The notes under the pieces were generated by a model. It made no database searches. It had not been told where the DNA came from and saw only the letters and a list, made by a program, of their open reading frames with translations. A DNA stretch of 64,000 bases from Streptomyces sp. SID3212 (GTDB lineage: Bacteria; Actinomycetota; Actinomycetes; Streptomycetales; Streptomycetaceae), in assembly GCF_009865405.1 (NCBI RefSeq), contig NZ_WWJY01001238.1:1-64000 (forward strand), given 5' to 3'. This document shows, in pieces, positions 17,252 to 24,175 of this stretch. Numbering within the stretch: position 1 is the stretch's first letter; every line of letters starts with the position of its first letter. A program made the translations under genes and the position numbers.

Positions 17252-17277
17252 GGTGATACGTCCCCCACGTATCACCT
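17251..17277 (+). terminator. Hairpin terminator
   Basis: AGGTGATACGT and its exact complement around 5 C, followed by TTT. The left arm starts in the stop codon of the 55-aa gene. Confidence 0.8.
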
Positions 17278-17355
17278 TTCGCCCCTGAGCAGCCGGGCGA
17301 CAGTCCGGTTCTCCAAGCGCGCCTAATCGTCGCGCGTTCAGGGAAAGACGATTGC

Positions 17356-17388
17356 GGGCGGGTAAGGACTGAGGAGACTTACCCGCCC
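17356..17388 (+). terminator. Hairpin just upstream of tRNA genes
   Basis: GGGCGGGTAAG pairs with CTTACCCGCCC (17378-17388). It may stop upstream transcription or separate the tRNA transcript. Confidence 0.6.
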
Positions 17389-17392
17389 TCTT

Positions 17393-17464
17393 GCCGCGTT
17401 AGCTCAGTGGTAGAGCGCCGCTCCTACAAAGCGGATGCCGGGGGTTCGAATCCCTCACGCGGTA
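17393..17464 (+). tRNA. tRNA-Val (UAC), unusual C33
   Basis: A full cloverleaf: acceptor GCCGCGT/ACGCGGT, D arm GCTC-GAGC, anticodon stem CCGCT/AGCGG with loop CCTACAA, T arm GGGGG TTCGAAT CCCTC. The anticodon is UAC. Position 33 is C, not the near-universal U. No CCA is encoded. Confidence 0.8.
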
Positions 17465-17467
17465 CTT

Positions 17468-17540
17468 ACTCCGTTAGCTCAGTTGGTAGAGCAAAGGACT
17501 TTTAATCCTTCGGTCGCTGGTTCGAGTCCAGCACGGAGTA
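17468..17540 (+). tRNA. tRNA-Lys (UUU)
   Basis: Acceptor ACTCCGT/ACGGAGT, anticodon loop CTTTTAA with anticodon UUU, T arm GCTGG TTCGAGT CCAGC. Only 3 nt separate it from the Val tRNA. AAA codons are more frequent in the phage than in the host, which may explain carriage. Confidence 0.95.
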
Positions 17541-17631
17541 CCGGGCGCTGCCGGCCATGCACGATGGGCTGACAACTCCCCTGCTAGTAGGGCATGATGG
17601 CCGAACGCACACCACAGAGGGAGTGTCAACT

Positions 17632-18399
17632 ATGGGAGCAGAGGAGCTGATCAGGAGCTTACGGGCTGCTGACCAGCGCGGGACCGGTCGGGTAGAGACC
17701 GTAGAGGGTGGCTTGACCAACATCGATCGCTTGTCCGCCCTGGATCAAGCGGCCTTGACTGTGCGTACGTGGGACAGCACGGTCATCCCTGGCAATCTTC
17801 AAATCATGCGTTACTCGGAGCGCATCATCAAAGCCGCGCATCCGCGGATGGCGTCGATCGAGCTTCGGCGCCGGGTGCTGCTCAAGGATCGGCGCTCAAA
17901 GGAATTCCTCCGTCGTTGCCTGACGGACGAATTTGAAGCCGCATACTTTGTGATAGGCGAACGTGCTATCACGAGTGGACTCAGCGACGGGGCCGACGCA
18001 CACGTTGTCCAACTGATGCACATCCTCGAATTGTCCAAGCATGACAAGATCTCGATTCAGGTCTTGCCGGACATCGAGGTGGTGCCCCACCTCGCCAGTA
18101 GCTTCATGATGTATGGCTTCGGCGGCAAGGATCGTGTAGGGTACGTCGAAACGATCATGGGGAGTTACTACTCCAGTCGTTTGGAGGCAATGGCCGGACT
18201 GCATAGCGCTTTCAGCGATATTGTCAGCGTGTCCATGTCTCAGTCCCATACTCGTGACTTCATCAAAGAGGCGCTGACATCGTGGCAGACAGCAAGAAAG
18301 CAGTCACTCGAACACACGAGGGGCAGTCGTTCGCGTTCTCCTCATACTCCACTGCGGGAGACAACTGCGTGGGGTTGGCGCGATCGGCCAGAGCTGTAG
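17632..18399 (+). CDS. DUF5753 protein without a helix-turn-helix
   Basis: 255 residues from the ATG at 17632 (AGAGGGAG upstream). Most of it fits DUF5753, the C-terminal half of WhiJ-type XRE regulators of Streptomyces (MRYSERIIKAAHP, RRRVLLKDR, FEAAYFVIGERAI, ISIQVLPDIEVVPH, SFMMYGFGGKDRVGYVET). The DNA-binding N-terminus is missing. The last ~40 codons overlap the next gene and read like out-of-frame filler, so the normal stop may have been lost by a frameshift. Paired with DUF397 it forms a truncated WhiJ/BldB-like module. Confidence 0.82.
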   Translation: MGAEELIRSLRAADQRGTGRVETVEGGLTNIDRLSALDQAALTVRTWDSTVIPGNLQIMRYSERIIKAAHPRMASIELRRRVLLKDRRSKEFLRRCLTDEFEAAYFVIGERAITSGLSDGADAHVVQLMHILELSKHDKISIQVLPDIEVVPHLASSFMMYGFGGKDRVGYVETIMGSYYSSRLEAMAGLHSAFSDIVSVSMSQSHTRDFIKEALTSWQTARKQSLEHTRGSRSRSPHTPLRETTAWGWRDRPEL

Positions 18400-18488
18400 C
18401 CGTTCTGGATTCTAAGGACGAATACGGCCCGCTCATCGAAGTACCGACGTCGGCTTGGACAAAGTTCGTGAGGTCCATCAAGGCGTAG
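18282..18488 (+). CDS. DUF397 (BldB/WhiJ-partner-like) protein
   Basis: 68 residues from a GTG. The DUF397 signature is clear: FAFSSYSTAGDNCVGLA, then AVAVLDSKDEYGPLIEVP and WTKFVRSIK. In Streptomyces such proteins, including BldB, are encoded beside DUF5753 regulators and affect development or antibiotic control. It overlaps the upstream gene by 118 nt. Confidence 0.9.
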   Translation: MADSKKAVTRTHEGQSFAFSSYSTAGDNCVGLARSARAVAVLDSKDEYGPLIEVPTSAWTKFVRSIKA

Positions 18489-18500
18489 TCTGCGTAAAAC

Positions 18501-18535
18501 AGAGCGCCCCCGTTCATGCATGATGGGGGCGCTCT
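18501..18535 (+). terminator. Hairpin terminator after the DUF397 gene
   Basis: AGAGCGCCCCC pairs exactly with GGGGGCGCTCT around a 13-nt loop. Confidence 0.85.
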
Positions 18536-18562
18536 GTCATGTTTGCCGCTACGATGGATCGC

Positions 18563-18799
18563 ATGACTCCTAGTAGTGGGATGGATGAAGACGGGTTTCG
18601 AGAATCGATCGCTGACTTGGTCGCCGGACTGGATTTTCTAAGCGAGATTACCCGTAAGTATCTTGCGGATCCGAACACGCCAGACAACGAGTTAACTGCT
18701 AAGCTTCGCGATAGCCTGCAACGGAACAGCGAGACGCGGCAGCTAGCTTTGGATGCCGAAGCGTACCTAACCGAAGAAGCCAATGGGGGCGGACAGTGA
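18563..18799 (+). CDS. Small acidic helical protein, unknown
   Basis: 78 residues; ATG at 18554 or 18563, neither with a strong ribosome-binding site. Predicted helical, with FRESIADLVAGLDFLSEITR. It overlaps the next gene (GTGA), so it is translated with it. Confidence 0.6.
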   Translation: MTPSSGMDEDGFRESIADLVAGLDFLSEITRKYLADPNTPDNELTAKLRDSLQRNSETRQLALDAEAYLTEEANGGGQ

Positions 18800-19059
18800 C
18801 GCAGCAGTTGGGTAGCGGAAGAACCACCGGGGCAGAAAGCATCTGGTACCTGCTTGGGTGCATTGCCTTGGGGGCAGCGTACTTCGCGAAGGTGCCGGCG
18901 AAGAAAGCCCTCAGTGAGTACGGTCTCGTGACGCTGACCGGGGCGGAGAAGTTCTGGTATCTAGTGATGAACATCGGATTCGGATCCGGCTACCTCGTAA
19001 AGGTCATCACAAAGAAGGCGCTGTCCGAAGTCTCGCAGACAAGGCATCCCCTTGGGTAA
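18796..19059 (+). CDS. Membrane protein made of two internal repeats
   Basis: 87 residues built from two ~31-residue repeats: GAESIWYLLGCIALGAAYFA (from residue 12) and GAEKFWYLVMNIGFGSGYLV (from residue 49), each ending in KV, two residues, then KKALSE. Each repeat holds one short hydrophobic helix. Similar small proteins occur in Streptomyces and its phages without known function. GTGA coupling to the gene upstream. Confidence 0.7.
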   Translation: MTQQLGSGRTTGAESIWYLLGCIALGAAYFAKVPAKKALSEYGLVTLTGAEKFWYLVMNIGFGSGYLVKVITKKALSEVSQTRHPLG

Positions 19060-19261
19060 GACGGCATATACTGCCAACTTGGGTTCGGTTGAACCCGGAG
19101 TGAGTCGAGCAACCGGCAACCCAGACACGGTAGTTGTTACGCAGTATGTCAACGAGAGCAAGGATCGCAACCGGCCGATCCTGCTTGAGTTGACCGGTGA
19201 AGGCGCATTGAGATTGGCCGAAAGGCTGATCCAAGCGGCCAAAGAACTTCCCCCTGCCTGA
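19052..19261 (+). CDS. Small phage protein, unknown
   Basis: 69 residues from TTG 19052, overlapping the previous gene by 8 nt. The C-terminal half is helical (GEGALRLAERLIQAAKEL). Start uncertain. Confidence 0.5.
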   Translation: MGKTAYTANLGSVEPGVSRATGNPDTVVVTQYVNESKDRNRPILLELTGEGALRLAERLIQAAKELPPA

Positions 19262-19302
19262 CGGTAGTTGGCGGGGTGGAGATGATAAACAACTAAATAG
19301 AT

Positions 19303-19375
19303 TCCCCTATAGCTCAACGGATAGAGCGGTCTCATACGGTGGGGCGCGTTGCGGGTTCGAATCCCGCTAGGGGAG
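19303..19375 (+). tRNA. tRNA-Arg (ACG)
   Basis: Acceptor TCCCCTA/TAGGGGA, D arm GCTC-GAGC, anticodon stem GTCTC/GGGGC (two G-U pairs), loop ATACGGT giving anticodon ACG, T arm GCGGG TTCGAAT CCCGC. No encoded CCA. Confidence 0.93.
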
Positions 19376-19417
19376 CAAACCCAGTGATAGGGTGTGAAAA
19401 AGAACAAGGGAGAGCAC

Positions 19418-19915
19418 GTGGCTACCAAGGCAACACAGACGACCAAGGAAGACTTCGAGAAGGACCCTGAGAACGTACAGGAGGTGATGGCGAACGTTCC
19501 GGGAGTCGGCGAGGTGGCTACCTACTTCCGTACGGAGTACGTCGATGACCTCACTGGCAAGCCGGCTGAGGATATCGAGACGATTCGATTCGCCGCCCCC
19601 TCAAAGGCCGAAGACGAGGACTCAGGCGAAACCTACATCGGTCTCGATCACTACGAAATCGATCTCGCGTCGGCGTCGTTTGACAAGCTGGTGAAGGCGC
19701 TCACCCCCTACGTCAGCGTGGCGCGCAAGACAGTACCGCGCGCCAACCATCAGCTTGCGATCAAGGGACCCAATCCGGCGCTGACTGAATGGAACCGTCG
19801 CGCCAAGGAGTGGGCACGCAAGCACGGTCATGAGGTTGCGGACCGCGGTCGACTCAGTCCGAAGATCGCAGACCTGTACGCGCGCAACAACCCGGACGAC
19901 CCGCGCCCCGCATAG
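19418..19915 (+). CDS. Lsr2-like nucleoid-associated protein (phage-encoded)
   Basis: 165 residues from GTG 19418 (AAGGGAGAG upstream); a GTG at 19394 is also in frame. The C-terminus WARKHGHEVADRGRLSPKIA is the Lsr2 DNA-binding domain with the RGR clamp that inserts in the AT minor groove. The N-terminus carries YVDDLTGKPAEDIETIRF and HYEIDLA, like the Lsr2 dimer domain, but has about 55 extra residues compared with host Lsr2 (about 110). It could counter or mimic host silencing of AT-rich DNA. A single-gene unit between a tRNA and a terminator. Confidence 0.85.
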   Translation: MATKATQTTKEDFEKDPENVQEVMANVPGVGEVATYFRTEYVDDLTGKPAEDIETIRFAAPSKAEDEDSGETYIGLDHYEIDLASASFDKLVKALTPYVSVARKTVPRANHQLAIKGPNPALTEWNRRAKEWARKHGHEVADRGRLSPKIADLYARNNPDDPRPA

Positions 19916-19927
19916 TTCCGACACACC

Positions 19928-19966
19928 TAAGCCCCCGTTTGGCGTATCACTGCCAGCGGGGGCTTA
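19928..19966 (+). terminator. Hairpin terminator after Lsr2-like gene
   Basis: TAAGCCCCCG pairs exactly with CGGGGGCTTA. Confidence 0.85.
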
Positions 19967-20040
19967 GTCATGCCCGAAAGACTTCCCTACCTAAATGGCA
20001 GGGGGGCGGTGTTCCGACCACCGTGAATAACTGAATAGCG

Positions 20041-20083
20041 AGAGAAGGGGGCATGGGTTGACGCCATTTCCGCCCCCTTCTCT
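20041..20083. terminator. Hairpin upstream of tRNA-like gene
   Basis: AGAGAAGGGGGC (20041-20052) pairs exactly with GCCCCCTTCTCT (20072-20083), five bases before the tRNA-like acceptor. Confidence 0.6.
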
Positions 20084-20087
20084 GCAC

Positions 20088-20168
20088 TCTGGTATAGCTC
20101 AGTTGGTAGAGCAGTCGCGAACTATTGAACGCGCGATGTTGCCGCAGGTTCGATCCCTGCTACCGGAA
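20088..20168 (+). tRNA. tRNA-like gene with enlarged anticodon loop
   Basis: Acceptor TCTGGTA/TACCGGA, D arm GCTC-GAGC and T arm GCAGG TTCGATC CCTGC are all good. The anticodon stem GTCGC/GCGAT closes a 14-nt loop (GAACTATTGAACGC) in place of 7 nt, so the anticodon cannot be assigned. It may be a decayed tRNA, one with a small insertion, or a functional oddity. Confidence 0.6.
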
Positions 20169-20239
20169 CGGGGAGGCATCGGATTCAGTTGCTTCCCCTC
20201 CGATGCCTCCCACTTCACAGCCATCGGAGGGAATACCCA

Positions 20240-20560
20240 ATGATTTACATGGTCACCTGGACCGACCCCATTACCAAAGAAGTGGGGGGCGTATCCGCCG
20301 GCACAGAGTTCGAGGCAGAAACCGTCTATCACGCCTTGGTGCGCATCGGTATCCGTGAGGTTGCCCTGTGGACTCCTCGACAGGTTGCGGTCATGGTCAA
20401 CGATGCGCCAGCGGGTCTCATAAGGAAGACGATTCCCGCGGTGCAGCAGCGCGTCGACAAGGGTTGCACCCACCCGGTTGAGGAACCGTGCCTCGGCAAG
20501 CCGCGCCTCGAAGTGCCGGGCGCCGGCCCAGAGTACGACGGGCGCGAGGGTTTGGCGTGA
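20240..20560 (+). CDS. Phage protein, unknown
   Basis: 106 residues from ATG 20240 with CGGAGGGAA upstream. The N-terminal ~60 residues look beta/alpha (MIYMVTWTDPITKEVGGVSA); the C-terminus is polar. First gene of a long tightly packed run. No family recognised. Confidence 0.7.
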   Translation: MIYMVTWTDPITKEVGGVSAGTEFEAETVYHALVRIGIREVALWTPRQVAVMVNDAPAGLIRKTIPAVQQRVDKGCTHPVEEPCLGKPRLEVPGAGPEYDGREGLA

Positions 20561-20715
20561 CCCAAAAGCGGATCCAAAAGACGCGTCAGCGCCAGCGTAC
20601 GCGCCGCGATGAAACCCCTCAGGACTCCGACTCGCCAACCGAGTCGAGGCGCGTCAGTCGAGCACGCAAGGCGTCCGCGTCCGCGGCGCGCTTCCTCAAA
20701 AGAATGGCGGAGTGA
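20557..20715 (+). CDS. Small highly basic phage protein (52 aa)
   Basis: GTGA overlap with the preceding gene. Rich in Arg, Gln, Ser; begins MTQKRIQKTRQRQRTRR. Possibly nucleic-acid binding by composition only. Confidence 0.6.
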   Translation: MTQKRIQKTRQRQRTRRDETPQDSDSPTESRRVSRARKASASAARFLKRMAE

Positions 20716-20852
20716 TGGTTGATCTTTGGGGCCCGGAGTCGGATGGCAAGTCGACTCCTCCGGACACTCAGACCATGGGTATCCCGGGGATGATCGCGTT
20801 CCTTGCGTTCATGGGAACGATCTGCTTTTGCTTTTGGGTAGCGTTCAATTGA
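20715..20852 (+). CDS. Small membrane protein (45 aa)
   Basis: TGATG overlap with the previous stop. One C-terminal membrane segment (IPGMIAFLAFMGTICFCFWV). Confidence 0.65.
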   Translation: MVDLWGPESDGKSTPPDTQTMGIPGMIAFLAFMGTICFCFWVAFN

Positions 20853-20860
20853 GAGATCTT

Positions 20861-21070
20861 ATGCTGCATCCCAAAGTGCTGGAATGCTTCGGCGCCGAAA
20901 AGGAACCGGACAACTTCGGCCTTACCGACGTTCGCTTCCCTTCGATGCTCAAGGCCGCCCAGTGGGTCGAACTCTGGGCGCAAGAGTCCGGCAAGGAACC
21001 CAACGTCAGTCTCATGTCTTACGGGCCCAGTCTCAGGAGGTCCGTAATCCTCACAGTAAGAGGTACATGA
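20861..21070 (+). CDS. Small phage protein, unknown (69 aa)
   Basis: ATG 20861 after GAGAG; a TTG at 20849 overlapping the previous stop is an alternative. Contains FPSMLKAAQWVELWAQESG. No family recognised. Confidence 0.6.
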   Translation: MLHPKVLECFGAEKEPDNFGLTDVRFPSMLKAAQWVELWAQESGKEPNVSLMSYGPSLRRSVILTVRGT

Positions 21071-21071
21071 A

Positions 21072-21197
21072 ATGGAACTGGTAGTCATATGCGTAGTTGT
21101 ATGGCTGTTCGCCTACAGCTCCGGCCGCAGGTCGAAGCAGCGCGAGTTTAACGCTATCGGCGGCATGCTCCGCAAGATGCTTTCGGGGAAGGACTAA
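21072..21197 (+). CDS. Small membrane protein (41 aa)
   Basis: ATG 21072 just after the previous stop. N-terminal hydrophobic helix (LVVICVVVWLFAY) and a basic tail with GGMLRKML. Confidence 0.6.
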   Translation: MELVVICVVVWLFAYSSGRRSKQREFNAIGGMLRKMLSGKD

Positions 21198-21202
21198 TCC
21201 TC

Positions 21203-21505
21203 GTGGCGGAAGAGATCAATCGAGAGCTCCTTGCCGAACTCTTCGAACAGAAGCGCAAGGCTGGGGAAAACAAAAATCAGTGGTTGCGTTACGAGAAGCA
21301 GACCACAGCAAAGATACTCGGCATGCTCGGTTACGAGCGCGACCCCAAAACTCGCCCCGCTGACACTGTCATTAAGGGTGTGTTGCGCGTAGAGGTCAAG
21401 CCCATCACTCGTATGGACCTGGATTACTTGAGGGAGAACTACCCTCAGATTGCCGCCGAGTGTGAGCGCACGAGTTACACGACGTACATTCGTCCGCCTG
21501 AGTAG
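21203..21505 (+). CDS. Phage protein, unknown (100 aa)
   Basis: GTG 21203. A helical N-terminus (INRELLAELFEQKRK) then a beta-containing half (VLRVEVKPITRMDLDYL). Lies directly before the endonuclease VII gene region; no family recognised. Confidence 0.65.
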   Translation: MAEEINRELLAELFEQKRKAGENKNQWLRYEKQTTAKILGMLGYERDPKTRPADTVIKGVLRVEVKPITRMDLDYLRENYPQIAAECERTSYTTYIRPPE

Positions 21506-21651
21506 GTGCGAAGTGTGCAGAGGCATCGAAGGGGCGGAGCATCTGTGGAATTCATCCATAGGCGTTCCGCCCCGCGTCATTGTCTGCGATTGGTGCGTAG
21601 GTTGCGGGATCGTGCGCCCAGGGTTTATCGACCCGCGGGAAAGGAAGTGGG

Positions 21652-22098
21652 ATGGCGACCCCCCTACCAGGAATGCCAAAGCTGAAAGTCTGCGTCGATT
21701 GCCTGCCTGGATCGAAGCGGCCGGCCCCAAATCCGGGGCCACGATGCGCAACCCATTGGCGCGAAGCAAAGAAAGCTCAGAAGCAGCGCGCGCATACCGC
21801 GGCGGTGAACAAGACCTATTCGTTCGCCGATGCCGATCACTACGACCGCCTGTACAAACTACAGGATGGCAAGTGCGCCATATGTCGGCGTGCTACTGGC
21901 AAGACGAAACGTCTAGCGGTTGACCACGATCACCAAACAGAGGAAGTCCGGGGATTGCTGTGCTCTACGTGCAACCGGATCCTCGGACACTTCCGCGATG
22001 ACCCTAACGCCTTTGGTCGCGCTATTGCTTACCTAAATGATCCACCTTATCGCACCCTATTGAGAGAGTATGCAAGGGAGCTACTAGACGATGGCTAA
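21652..22098 (+). CDS. Endonuclease VII-like HNH nuclease
   Basis: 148 residues. CAICRRATGKTKRLAVDHDHQT with GLLCSTCNRILG is the recombination endonuclease VII signature: four Zn-binding Cys (two CxxC pairs) around the His-Asp-His centre. Family members cleave branched DNA (Holliday junctions) before packaging. Another CVDC is near the N-terminus. It overlaps the next gene by 8 nt, and both are DNA-processing nucleases. Confidence 0.9.
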   Translation: MATPLPGMPKLKVCVDCLPGSKRPAPNPGPRCATHWREAKKAQKQRAHTAAVNKTYSFADADHYDRLYKLQDGKCAICRRATGKTKRLAVDHDHQTEEVRGLLCSTCNRILGHFRDDPNAFGRAIAYLNDPPYRTLLREYARELLDDG

Positions 22099-24175
22099 CG
22101 AGGTGGTGAAATATCGCTGCCCTAAATGCTTGGAGTCGGTGTCAGTTACCGCCAATCTGAAATGGCGTCAGCATGGACCTAAGGATAACCGCTGTTTCAA
22201 TTCTGGTGAGCATGTTCCTATGAAATTGATTATGGAAGGGCCCGACTCTAAGAGCGATGAACCCGTCAAGGGTCGCGACTATGATCAGTGCCCGTTGTGT
22301 GAACGCCTCCCGCGGCTTGACGAAAACCGCGCTTTCAAGGAGCACCTTTCCGAGAAAGGAGGCACAGAGATCTGCGCGTTCTCCGGGCGCTTGAAGAATG
22401 GCAAGTCTCCCGAGACTCCGGTACTCCTTGGCGCTACGGAATATGCCAAGGAGCTAGCCAAAGCAACCGAACCTCTGACCGCACCCTGCCCCCAAGAGGG
22501 ATGCGGCCGAAGTCCTCAGGTTATGAACGGAATGTTCGGCCCGCACATGGGAGAGAAGTGGGGCGAGACTGTATGTCCGATGTCAGGCAAGTCTGTTACC
22601 GACACCCCGATGCAGATACCGGATCGGGATTCTGTGAGTCCTGCCGTGAATCCGGTTACCGAACCGCTCTTCCCATCGGAAGTCTTGAGCGGGGAGGAAG
22701 CTACCGCAAACCCCCTGCCTCCCCCACCGCCGAAGCGGGTAGAGACGCTAAGTCCTTCTGTGGGCGAACAGTCGGGCGTGTCCGCCCCGGCGGCAGGTGG
22801 TGTTGTGAACTCCATGGAGCGCGCGCGGCAAGCGTCGGAAAGTCTCCCTGCGGAAAGCCCTCAGGGGTCGACTGTTCAGCCGGCGACTGGTGTTGCGAAC
22901 TCAGTGGAGATCGCGCGGCAGGCGTCGGAGGTGATGGCGGCGCGACTGGAGTTCGAGGCACTGGCGCGGACGTTCCCGCAGACTGTCCCCACCCGGGACA
23001 GCACGCCAACGGGAGCTGCTCTCCCGCCGGTTGCGGGTGCCCTGGATACGCCGGCGACCGTGCCGACCGTAAGCGGGACGACTCTGGGGGATGCCTCCCC
23101 GGATGTCCCGAGCGATGCTCCTATCCCGACTGCGCAACGGACTGATGACTACGAATTCAAGTCCTGTTCGTGCGGCAAGCCAAAAGGCGCTGGTCATGGA
23201 ATCGGGAACTGTCGTCTGACGCTCGATCTCAAGCCGTCTGTCTTTACGGACGTCAGGGGCGACAGCGCATCGGGTGAGTTCTGTCAGTACTGCAACACCG
23301 AACTCCGCGGCCGGCACACGTGCTATCCCAGGTTCGTCAATGCAGATCCGCATCCCGACGACGCGCCATCCAAGGTGCGGCAGTTCCTTAACCAGTTCGC
23401 CAAGGCCGATGAACAGCCGGCCGCGCTTAAGACGATCGGCATGGATGAGAAGTCGCTAGAGATAGCGGCACAGATGAAAGAGATCTTCTTCGCCTATGTC
23501 AATCGTACGGAACGCAGTACTCAGACTACTTTGGGGCCTTCTGAAATCGGAACCCCTTGTGACAGGCGTTTGGCAATGTCGGTCATGCACGTGGCTCCTG
23601 TCAATCCAGGCATGGACGGATGGGCAAGTTTTGTGGGTACATGCATCCATGCCGGACTCGCAGAAATGTTCCAATGGGCAGATGCTAATACCGGGCGGTT
23701 TGCGGTAGAGGTTCCGCTCACGTTTCCGTCAGAAGTAGTCCCCAAGGGAACGTCTGATCTGCTTGACCGCGTGGTTTGCATGGTCGATGACCACAAGGCT
23801 ATGGGTCGCTTCTCATTGGACAAGCTGCGGACTCAGGGAATCTCTCCGCTGTATCGGACGCAGCTCAATGTGTACGGATACGGGCAGCGACTCAAAGGCG
23901 AGAAGGTTACGCACATTGCTTTGATTGCGTGGCCGCGGGAACAGAACTCCCTTGCCGACCTGTACGTAGTGGTCGAGCCGTACGATCCCGATATAGCGCA
24001 TACGGCTATCCGGCGCGCTGAGCAGATCGCACAGCAAACCGGGGTTCTCAAGCAGCAGGGACTTACACAGTTGCAGGCAGCTAAGACGTTCGAGGTTGCC
24101 GACGATTGCACGTTCTGCCCGTTCTTCGCCAAGCAGGATCCGCATATGGAAAGGGGCTGCAATGGCAGAGCGTAG
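22091..24175 (+). CDS. Cas4/RecB-like PD-(D/E)XK nuclease with Fe-S cysteines and N-terminal zinc repeats
   Basis: 694 residues. Residues 1-160 contain three Cys/His zinc-finger-like repeats (CPKCLESV, CPLCERLPR, CPQEGCGRS, each followed by a distal Cys). Residues 160-440 are Pro/Ser/Thr/Ala-rich and probably disordered, with another CSCGKPKG and CQYC. Residues 450-694 form a RecB/Cas4-type nuclease: GPSEIGTPCDRRLAM gives the first cluster Cys, GTSDLL and VDDHKAMG the catalytic Asp/Asp-x-Lys, and CTFCPFF with a later GC the last three. Likely a 5' exonuclease in phage recombination or replication. The size and zinc modules are unusual for this family. Confidence 0.85.
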   Translation: MANEVVKYRCPKCLESVSVTANLKWRQHGPKDNRCFNSGEHVPMKLIMEGPDSKSDEPVKGRDYDQCPLCERLPRLDENRAFKEHLSEKGGTEICAFSGRLKNGKSPETPVLLGATEYAKELAKATEPLTAPCPQEGCGRSPQVMNGMFGPHMGEKWGETVCPMSGKSVTDTPMQIPDRDSVSPAVNPVTEPLFPSEVLSGEEATANPLPPPPPKRVETLSPSVGEQSGVSAPAAGGVVNSMERARQASESLPAESPQGSTVQPATGVANSVEIARQASEVMAARLEFEALARTFPQTVPTRDSTPTGAALPPVAGALDTPATVPTVSGTTLGDASPDVPSDAPIPTAQRTDDYEFKSCSCGKPKGAGHGIGNCRLTLDLKPSVFTDVRGDSASGEFCQYCNTELRGRHTCYPRFVNADPHPDDAPSKVRQFLNQFAKADEQPAALKTIGMDEKSLEIAAQMKEIFFAYVNRTERSTQTTLGPSEIGTPCDRRLAMSVMHVAPVNPGMDGWASFVGTCIHAGLAEMFQWADANTGRFAVEVPLTFPSEVVPKGTSDLLDRVVCMVDDHKAMGRFSLDKLRTQGISPLYRTQLNVYGYGQRLKGEKVTHIALIAWPREQNSLADLYVVVEPYDPDIAHTAIRRAEQIAQQTGVLKQQGLTQLQAAKTFEVADDCTFCPFFAKQDPHMERGCNGRA

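Noticed and set aside
17502-17723. Minus-strand ORF ending SVLDSNQRPKD
   Set aside because: Antisense translation of the tRNA-Lys gene.
18961-19446. Minus-strand ORF containing SGIRTRNAPHRMRPLYPLSY
   Set aside because: This is the known translation artefact of a tRNA gene read on the opposite strand (the tRNA-Arg at 19303).
20058-20243. Plus-strand ORF starting with GIAQLVEQ
   Set aside because: A common artefact of translating a tRNA gene; the locus is the tRNA-like element at 20088.
22501-23145. A 214-codon plus-strand frame rich in Cys and Gly
   Set aside because: It overlaps the disordered linker of the Cas4-like nuclease in another frame; the Cys come from shifted reading of Ala/Ser/Val codons.
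22091-24175. A CRISPR-associated origin for the Cas4-like protein
   Set aside because: Cas4-like nucleases are common in phage recombination modules; no other cas gene or repeat array is present.
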